Shown here: in pieces, positions 41,310 through 45,696 of the stretch | Layout: each line of letters starts with the position of its first letter | Position numbering within the stretch: the first letter of the stretch is position 1 | Translations under genes and position numbers: made by a program | NCBI GenBank assembly: GCA_964636945.1 | Contig: CAZWVH010000018.1 | Location: 1-45,696, forward strand | DNA length: 45,696 nucleotides | Direction of reading: 5' to 3' | Origin: CAZADA01 sp964636945 | GTDB lineage: Bacteria; Pseudomonadota; Alphaproteobacteria; Caulobacterales; Maricaulaceae | The notes under the pieces: generated by a model | Database searches by the model: none | What the model was told of the DNA's origin: nothing | What the model saw: the letters and a program-made list of their open reading frames with translations, nothing else

Positions 41310-41364
41310 TGCGCCGGTGGAAAAGCGCCGTCTTTAAAAGGCAAAGCTAGAGCTTCAGCGCGCC
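41310..41364. repeat. 55-base sequence, right copy, abutting the assembly gap
   Basis: Identical to 41155-41209. Its right end reads into the truncated nitroreductase copy: on the minus strand it supplies the last two codons and the TGA at 41357-41355. That truncation is therefore within sequenced DNA and does not depend on the gap. Confidence 0.95.
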
Positions 41365-41417
41365 GCGCGAAACACTTGGTCGAGAGCGGCGTCGACGATG
41401 GGCTGTTGGGTGGTCAT
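41355..41417 (-). pseudogene. Truncated 5' copy of nitroreductase gene
   Basis: The ATG at 41417, with an AAGGAG ribosome site eight bases upstream, opens a 20-codon frame (MTTQQPIVDAALDQVFRAAR) and stops at TGA 41357-41355. Thirteen of 20 residues equal the N-terminus of the intact nitroreductase downstream (MSKHQPLGDAALDQLFRDAR), with no gaps, so it is a decayed or broken tandem paralogue. A consensus CtrA box is 48 bases upstream. Whatever follows lies in the 55-base repeat and the gap. Confidence 0.75.
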
Positions 41418-41464
41418 GGGAAGACTCCTTCACAGAGCAGCGCATTTCCAACTGGGACCCAAAA

Positions 41465-41480
41465 TTAACTCCCAATTAAC
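41465..41480. promoter_or_regulatory. Consensus CtrA box
   Basis: TTAA (41465-41468), seven bases, TTAAC (41476-41480) fits TTAA-N7-TTAAC exactly, with an extra C next to it. It lies 48 bases upstream of the truncated nitroreductase start and would place that promoter under cell-cycle control. CtrA itself is not in this window, but the CpdR homologue is. Confidence 0.6.
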
Positions 41481-41593
41481 CGAATAGCAGCAAGCCAAGC
41501 CTAGATGCCATCAGATGCGGGCAGGTGACAAGCGGGCCTTTGCGCACCCAAGGAATCACAGCAGCATCGAACAGCGTCGGAAGGAGGCGGGAC

Positions 41594-41749
41594 ATGCGCA
41601 AACCGAAACGTCGATTGAAGTTATTGCTGGACATCTTGGCGCGGGCCATCAGGAATGTGACTATGTACTCTGCAGATCGACTCGTGTACATTGCAGTGGG
41701 GTTCGCTGCCAATACCATAGAGTTGCAGCTGCCTCCGTTGGCGTGGTGA
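41594..41749 (+). CDS. Possible small basic protein, 51 residues
   Basis: ATG 41594 is preceded by a perfect AAGGAGG at the right distance and opens a 51-residue frame beginning MRKPKRRLKLLLDILARAIRN, which is basic and helical, with a later hydrophobic stretch RLVYIAVGFAA. It is convergent with the ribbon-helix-helix gene, four bases apart. No family recognised. The strong ribosome site is the main support. The remaining DNA from 41418 to 41593 carries only the CtrA box. Confidence 0.35.
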   Translation: MRKPKRRLKLLLDILARAIRNVTMYSADRLVYIAVGFAANTIELQLPPLAW

Positions 41750-41753
41750 ATTC

Positions 41754-41969
41754 CTATGCAACTTTCTTGTCCACGCTCAACGCATTCTGGACGTCCTCAA
41801 CAATAGCTGTCCAGCGCTGACCCGACTCGAGAGACTGAAGACCAGGACGAAGGTACATACGAATTAGAGTAACAACCTCGACACCTAGGTCGATGGCCGC
41901 GATTTCAAGAAGCTCTTTTTCTTCTTGCTGGAGTCTAAGGGTCAACGGTACGCGCGGCTTCGGCTTCAT
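41754..41969 (-). CDS. Small ribbon-helix-helix-type DNA-binding protein
   Basis: A 71-residue protein from ATG 41969 (GGGGA upstream). VPLTLRLQQEEKELLEIAAIDLGVEVVTLIRMYL has the beta strand plus two helices pattern of MetJ/Arc-type ribbon-helix-helix proteins, which bind DNA as dimers and are often antitoxins or small repressors. No toxin gene is recognisable next to it; a possible basic small protein converges from the other strand. Hexamer repeats just upstream look like its operator. It lies in the irregular stretch between nfuA and the nitroreductase. Confidence 0.65.
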   Translation of the reverse strand: MKPKPRVPLTLRLQQEEKELLEIAAIDLGVEVVTLIRMYLRPGLQSLESGQRWTAIVEDVQNALSVDKKVA

Positions 41970-41981
41970 TGGAGTCCCCAC

Positions 41982-41997
41982 TTAAGCTAAGTTAAGC
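41982..41997. promoter_or_regulatory. Hexamer direct repeat, likely operator of the RHH gene
   Basis: TTAAGC occurs at 41982-41987 and 41992-41997, exactly ten bases (one helical turn) apart. CTTAA...TTAAG also makes an inverted repeat (41981-41985 and 41992-41996). It begins 12 bases upstream of the RHH start codon. Repeats spaced one turn apart suit two RHH dimers binding side by side. The rest of 41998-42128 shows nothing further. Confidence 0.45.
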
Positions 41998-42128
41998 CCT
42001 GAAGTTTGGATTGATTCGGATCAGAGTCCCTAAGCCATTATGAGGGGCGAACGGAAGCAGATATCCACTGCCACTCCAAACTCGACGCCCAAGGCTGTGG
42101 ACAGCGGCCCTGGGCACACGAAAGCCGC

Positions 42129-42710
42129 CTAAACCACCGCCTCCACCGAGCTAACCTCAGGCACGTAGTGTTTGAGCAGGTTTTCGATGCCAGCCTTCAA
42201 GGTCATGGTCGATGACGGACACCCCGCGCACGCGCCGTGCATGGTCAGGAACACCCGACCTGAGTCGGGTTCAAACTTATGAAAGATGATATCCCCGCCA
42301 TCAGCGGCCACTGCCGGACGCACGCGAGTGGCGATTAACTCCTTGATCTCTTTCACTATATCAGCCGCCTCGCCGGTATATTCGGTTTCATCGCCGCCAT
42401 CGGCAGATAGAGATTGCGACCAACCTTCAGTGAACAATGGCGCGCCGGAAACGAAGAAATCCATGATCGCGCCCAGCAAAGCCGGCTTGATGTGCGCCCA
42501 ATCAACGTCGGCGGCCTTGGTGATTGTGACAAAGTCCTGACCAAAAAACACCGCCTGAACGCCGTCGGTTTCAAACAGCGCCGACGCCAACGGCGATGCG
42601 TCAGCCTGATTCGACGTGTCGAACTGCGTGGTTCCGCCGGGCTGCACATCCCGGCCAGGCAGAAACTTCATGGAGTTTGGGTTCGGCGTGTCTTCGGTTT
42701 GGATGAACAT
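42129..42710 (-). CDS. NfuA-type iron-sulfur cluster carrier protein
   Basis: A 193-residue protein with an N-terminal Nfu_N domain (MFIQTEDTPNPNSMKFLPGR, residues 1-90) and a C-terminal NifU-like domain (115-190) whose C161-AG-C164 motif (HGACAGCPSSTMTL) bridges a 4Fe-4S cluster between two subunits. It delivers clusters to target enzymes such as lipoyl and other radical SAM synthases. The Nfu_N/NifU layout is the mitochondrial NFU1-like form usual in alphaproteobacteria. It sits between PCuAC and the accessory stretch leading to tsaB. Confidence 0.94.
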   Translation of the reverse strand: MFIQTEDTPNPNSMKFLPGRDVQPGGTTQFDTSNQADASPLASALFETDGVQAVFFGQDFVTITKAADVDWAHIKPALLGAIMDFFVSGAPLFTEGWSQSLSADGGDETEYTGEAADIVKEIKELIATRVRPAVAADGGDIIFHKFEPDSGRVFLTMHGACAGCPSSTMTLKAGIENLLKHYVPEVSSVEAVV

Positions 42711-42728
42711 CGCGTCTCCAATTCGGGC

Positions 42729-43184
42729 CTAGTGATTGTGACCGCTCATGGTCGTGGCTGGCGGCACGGTATTCTTAACATGGGCTTCGATGGCCAGTGT
42801 TTCACCCGATGCAAACTCGAGTTCAATGGGAAATGTGTCACCTTCCACCAAACTCACGGGCGCGCCAAACACCATCAAGTGCAGGCCGCGCGGGGCGAAA
42901 ACGACCGGCTCGCCCGCCGGCAAATCAATGACATCCACCTGGCGCATGCGCATGATGTCGCCATCCGCCTCATGCGTGTGCAGCTCAATGCTTTTGGCCA
43001 GAGGCGAACGCGCCGCAATCAGCTGATCGTCCGTGTCGCTGACCAGGGTCATGTACGCTGCAGTGACATTGCGTCCGCCTAGCGGTGCGCGGATTGTCGG
43101 ATCGCTCACTGTGACATCGGCCACTGCCGGACTTACAATCGCCGCTGAAACCGCCATCGCGCCAATCAACTTCCACATTGTCAT
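42729..43184 (-). CDS. Periplasmic copper chaperone, PCuAC family
   Basis: A 151-residue protein with a signal peptide (cleavage after SPAVA near residue 22). The copper-binding pattern H(x)nM...H-x-M is visible as LHTHEADGDIMRMRQV (His 69/71, Met 78/80) and GLHLMVFG (His 102, Met 104). A further GHNH ends the protein. PCuAC proteins deliver Cu(I) to cytochrome c oxidase. ATG 43184 with GAGGG eight bases upstream is preferred; an extension to 43286 lacks a signal peptide. It lies 44 bases after the BioB chimera on the same strand. Confidence 0.92.
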   Translation of the reverse strand: MTMWKLIGAMAVSAAIVSPAVADVTVSDPTIRAPLGGRNVTAAYMTLVSDTDDQLIAARSPLAKSIELHTHEADGDIMRMRQVDVIDLPAGEPVVFAPRGLHLMVFGAPVSLVEGDTFPIELEFASGETLAIEAHVKNTVPPATTMSGHNH

Positions 43185-43228
43185 GAACCGACCCTCATCA
43201 CCTTCAGTTTGTGACTGGGGAGATGGGC

Positions 43229-43801
43229 CTATGCGGCAGCCGGTACAATGGCCTTGGGCAGCGGCGCATTGTCCGGCTCCACCCATACGCGTCGCGCTTC
43301 AACTGAAAACAACCGCTCGCGGTTGTAATGCTCAAGCGGGAAATCCTTTTCGCGCAAGGGCGAAGCGAGCACTCGAGCGACCAGAGCGCTGAGCGGGTCA
43401 TCACAGCTACTGCCGATCAGCGCCCAAATCGCGCGCAATGAAAACAGCGTGATGGTGTGGTGATAGCCTTCGGTGTCGGAGTTCACCCCGCCCGTGGCCT
43501 CGTTGTAACCTCGGATCATGTCGGGCATGGAGGCTTCGACAACGGCGTCCACGTCCATCAGCTTGGTGGCCTTCACGCCGGTGTCGAATTGCGCCGATTG
43601 GCTGCAATAACCGCAATCTTCGGGACACCCGCCGGTCTTGATCGAGAGCAGCTGGGCGGTCTCCACCGTGTTGGGCTCAAAATGCGCGCGGTGGACGTTT
43701 TGGGCGCGATGCAACAGCTCTGCGAAGGGCAGCGCAAACAGCGCTTGGGCCTCCTCTCGCGTCCAGTCATGGCGCGGCAGGGCGTCGGGATCGAATGACA
43801 T
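43229..43801 (-). CDS. Chimeric reading frame: BioB N-terminus fused to C-terminal half of a hypothetical protein
   Basis: A 190-residue frame in two unlike parts. Residues 1-88 are the start of biotin synthase (RHDWTREEAQALF, ALPFAELLHRAQNVHRAHF, and SIKTGGCPEDCGYCSQS with radical SAM ligands C59, C63 and C66). The remaining three quarters of the BioB barrel, normally beginning ARxAKxxGATRFCMG, are missing. From about residue 91 it reads SMPDMIRGYNEATGG...SDTEGYHHTIT...RERLFSVEARRVWVEPDNAPLP, which I recall as the C-terminal part of an unrelated hypothetical family. The join is in frame. Biotin synthase activity is not possible from this product. The ATG overlaps the trpS stop (TAATG). It could be an assembly misjoin. 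Confidence 0.75.
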   Translation of the reverse strand: MSFDPDALPRHDWTREEAQALFALPFAELLHRAQNVHRAHFEPNTVETAQLLSIKTGGCPEDCGYCSQSAQFDTGVKATKLMDVDAVVEASMPDMIRGYNEATGGVNSDTEGYHHTITLFSLRAIWALIGSSCDDPLSALVARVLASPLREKDFPLEHYNRERLFSVEARRVWVEPDNAPLPKAIVPAAA

Positions 43802-44859
43802 TACGCCCCCCAAAACCCGACAATGCGTTTGACATCGGCCAGCACCGGATCGGCAATTTCGCGCGCGCGAAACGCGCCATCAGACAGCACGCGATCAATC
43901 TCGGCGGGATCATCAAGCAGCCGGCGCATCTCACCGGCCAGCGGACCCATGGTCTCCACCGCCAACTCCGCCAATTTCGGCTTGAAATCGCCAAACCCTT
44001 TGCCGGCGAACTCCGCCACCACGTCCGCATCCACCCGGCCGGAAAGCGCGGCATAGATGGTGACCAGGTTTTTGGCTTCGGGCCGGTTCTCCAGCCCGTC
44101 CATAGTATCCGGCAGCGGTTCGGGATCGGTCTTGGCGCGTTTGATTTTCTTCGCGATGGCGTCAGCATCATCGGTGAGATTGATCCGCGACAGGTCCGAC
44201 GGATCGGACTTGGACATTTTTTTCGAGCCGTCCTTCAGGCTCATCACCCGCGCGCCGGGTCCCTCAATCAGCGGCTCCGGCAGCGGGAAAAAGCCGGGCG
44301 CGTCAAAGTCCAGATTGAACTTGGCGGCGATATCGCGCGACAGCTCCAAATGCTGTTTTTGGTCCTCGCCCACCGGCACGTGCGTGCCCTTATAAAGTAG
44401 GATATCGGCCGCCTGCAGCACGGGATAGGTGAACAATCCGACGCTGGCGCGCTCCTTGTCCTTGCCGGCCTTCTCCTTAAACTGGGTCATGCGCTGGACC
44501 CAGCCCATGCGCGCCACACACTGGAAGATCCAGGCAAGCTCGGCATGGCCTGACACCGCGCTTTGCGCATAGATAATCGCGCGTTTGGGATCGATGCCCG
44601 AGGCCAGAAACGCGGCGGCGATTTCCCGGGTCTGGTTGGCGAGCAATTTCGGATCCTGCGGCACGGTGATGGCGTGCAAATCCACAATCCCGAATAGGCA
44701 GTCATGGTGTTCTTGCAGCCGCACCGCTTTGACCAGCATGCCCAGATAATTGCCCAGATGCAGCTGTCCTGACGGCTGTACGCCAGAATACACCCGTTCC
44801 GGGCCGGTATAGGTGGTATGGTCCGCCGTGGGTGCGGCGGCAGTTTTGGCGTCGGTCAT
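43801..44859 (-). CDS. trpS: Tryptophanyl-tRNA synthetase
   Basis: A 352-residue class I synthetase. The HIGH-type motif is HLGN (34-37) in SGVQPSGQLHLGNYLG and the second motif is KMSKSDPSD (near residue 215). FGIVDLHAIT and QAADILLYKGTHVPVGEDQKQHLELSRDIA are standard. The N-terminus is about 15 residues longer than usual. It lies 43 bases after murJ, the typical alphaproteobacterial murJ-trpS order. Confidence 0.97.
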   Translation of the reverse strand: MTDAKTAAAPTADHTTYTGPERVYSGVQPSGQLHLGNYLGMLVKAVRLQEHHDCLFGIVDLHAITVPQDPKLLANQTREIAAAFLASGIDPKRAIIYAQSAVSGHAELAWIFQCVARMGWVQRMTQFKEKAGKDKERASVGLFTYPVLQAADILLYKGTHVPVGEDQKQHLELSRDIAAKFNLDFDAPGFFPLPEPLIEGPGARVMSLKDGSKKMSKSDPSDLSRINLTDDADAIAKKIKRAKTDPEPLPDTMDGLENRPEAKNLVTIYAALSGRVDADVVAEFAGKGFGDFKPKLAELAVETMGPLAGEMRRLLDDPAEIDRVLSDGAFRAREIADPVLADVKRIVGFWGA

Positions 44860-44902
44860 CGCGGCGTTATGGCCGGGCTTGCCCCGCTTGCCAAGTGTTG
44901 CG

Positions 44903-45696
44903 TTAGCCCCGCCGCATCGCCTGCTTCAGATCGCTTGGCCGCGCCGCGCCGGTGATCAGCGCGAACACCACAAACACAGAAAATCCCGATCCCGCCACCA
45001 CTGCGGCGACAGCCACATCCCAACCAAATCCTGTCCAGCCGTCATAAGCGTCGAGGAACATGGCCTGAGCAGCAAAGCCTAACGCCCACACCGCCCCGCC
45101 CATCACCACTGAAGCGATGGTCAAGCGGAGACATCGTGAGATCAAACGCGGCGTCGGCGTGAACTGTCCGCGACGCGCTAAGGTCAACGCCAACAATCCT
45201 GCATTGACATAGGCCGCCACCGTGGTGCCGACGGCGAGCCCGACAAAGCCCAGCCCTTCTGGCCCAATCCAGAAGAACAGCCCCGCGCCCACAATGATGT
45301 TGACGACCACGGCGAGCGCCGCGTAGCGCATCGGGGTCTTGGTGTCCTCGCGCGCGAAATAGGCCGGCGCCAGAACCTTGATCGCGATGAAGGCCGGCAA
45401 TCCGGCGGCATAGGCCGCCAAAGCATAGGCGGTATATGGAGTGTTGTTTGGGTTGAGCTCGAACTGACCATGATCGAGCACGGCTTGGACAAAGAACGTA
45501 GGCGCGGCAAGCAACGCCGCCGTGGCGGGCAGAGTAAACAACGCCGCCAATTCAAGTGCGGAATTTAAGCTTTGCCGCGCGCCGGTTTCATCGCCAGCCT
45601 TCACGCGCCGTGACAGCGCGGGCAATAGCGCGACGCCCATAGCGATGCCAATAATCCCCAATGGCAATTGATAAATGCGATCCGAATAGGACAGCC
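44903..45696 (-). CDS. murJ: Lipid II flippase MurJ, C-terminal part (runs off the window)
   Basis: The frame is open to the right edge, so only about the last 264 residues are present. The edge reads LSYSDRIYQLPLGIIGIAMGVALLPALSRR, the characteristic MurJ helix-eight region. Seven or so membrane helices follow and the end is RPSDLKQAMRRG. MurJ moves the peptidoglycan precursor lipid II across the inner membrane. The start codon is outside the window; the TTG inside the frame near 45667 is not the true start. Confidence 0.95.
   Translation of the reverse strand, partial: LSYSDRIYQLPLGIIGIAMGVALLPALSRRVKAGDETGARQSLNSALELAALFTLPATAALLAAPTFFVQAVLDHGQFELNPNNTPYTAYALAAYAAGLPAFIAIKVLAPAYFAREDTKTPMRYAALAVVVNIIVGAGLFFWIGPEGLGFVGLAVGTTVAAYVNAGLLALTLARRGQFTPTPRLISRCLRLTIASVVMGGAVWALGFAAQAMFLDAYDGWTGFGWDVAVAAVVAGSGFSVFVVFALITGAARPSDLKQAMRRG

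Noticed and set aside
41083..41337. Frame running through the N block
   Set aside because: It exists only because N were translated as X; the gap content is unknown.
41155..41364. Two-unit CRISPR-like or biological direct repeat
   Set aside because: The copies lie exactly at both edges of a 100-N gap and are of assembler k-mer length; no further units or spacers are present.
41476..41718. 80-codon minus-strand frame after the RHH gene, considered as a toxin partner
   Set aside because: No ribosome site or recognisable toxin motif; the plus-strand frame in the same stretch has a much better ribosome site.

Overview
The window is a piece of an alphaproteobacterial chromosome, most likely from the CtrA/CpdR-carrying part of the class (Caulobacterales, Maricaulales or Hyphomonadales type). 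The support is a CpdR-type receiver protein, a TacA-like sigma-54 activator, the three-gene pntAA/pntAB transhydrogenase with an aa3-oxidase subunit IV-like gene beside it, four-subunit succinate dehydrogenase, and the alphaproteobacterial cluster trpS-nfuA-tsaB-rimI-fur-miaB-phoH-ybeY-corC-lnt-XRE-metK-trmB. The assembly is a draft: 100 N at 41210-41309 are flanked on both sides by the same 55 bases. No tRNA, rRNA, CRISPR array, prophage or insertion sequence was seen.

Layout. 1-3.9 kb: transhydrogenase genes (minus strand), with pntAA and pntAB separated by two membrane-protein genes, one carrying a 132-base in-frame hexanucleotide repeat. 4-6.2 kb: an alpha/beta hydrolase and two small secreted two-cysteine proteins. 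6.2-9.3 kb: ABC1 kinase and the periplasmic methionine sulfoxide reductase MsrPQ. 9.4-11.2 kb: TacA-like activator with a CtrA-like half-matching site and a long inverted repeat upstream, then a DUF2905 protein. 11.3-13.8 kb: REP-like element and an arsC-aqpS-methyltransferase cluster. 13.8-16.3 kb: envelope proteins (Sel1 repeats, outer-membrane barrel, small secreted protein). 16.4-21.6 kb: succinate dehydrogenase, with sdhA and sdhB separated by a DUF3052 gene and a fatty-acid desaturase gene. 21.8-27.1 kb: a pentapeptide-repeat/ion-channel fusion, an EEP-family phosphoesterase, a CitE-like lyase, pyridoxal kinase and a beta-lactamase-family hydrolase. 27.1-29.6 kb: cpdR, N-formylglutamate amidohydrolase, a probable small RNA on the minus strand and hisN.

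29.6-45.7 kb is one long minus-strand block of housekeeping genes: tRNA modification (trmB, miaB, tsaB), ribosome maturation (ybeY, rimI), lipoprotein acylation (lnt), SAM synthesis (metK), iron regulation and Fe-S delivery (fur, nfuA), trpS and murJ. Interruptions to that block are the most irregular part of the window. They include a periplasmic ClpP-fold protein between fur and miaB, a nitroreductase with a truncated second copy of its 5' end behind a consensus CtrA box, a ribbon-helix-helix protein with a repeated operator-like sequence, and an in-frame chimera of the first third of biotin synthase with the C-terminal half of an unrelated hypothetical family.

The items most worth following are the small RNA at 28499-28577, the BioB chimera at 43229-43801, the pentapeptide-channel fusion at 21820-23100, the repeat-bearing membrane protein inside the pnt cluster and the arsC-aqpS-methyltransferase cluster. 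All assignments come from reading the sequence and from remembered family features. No database search was run.
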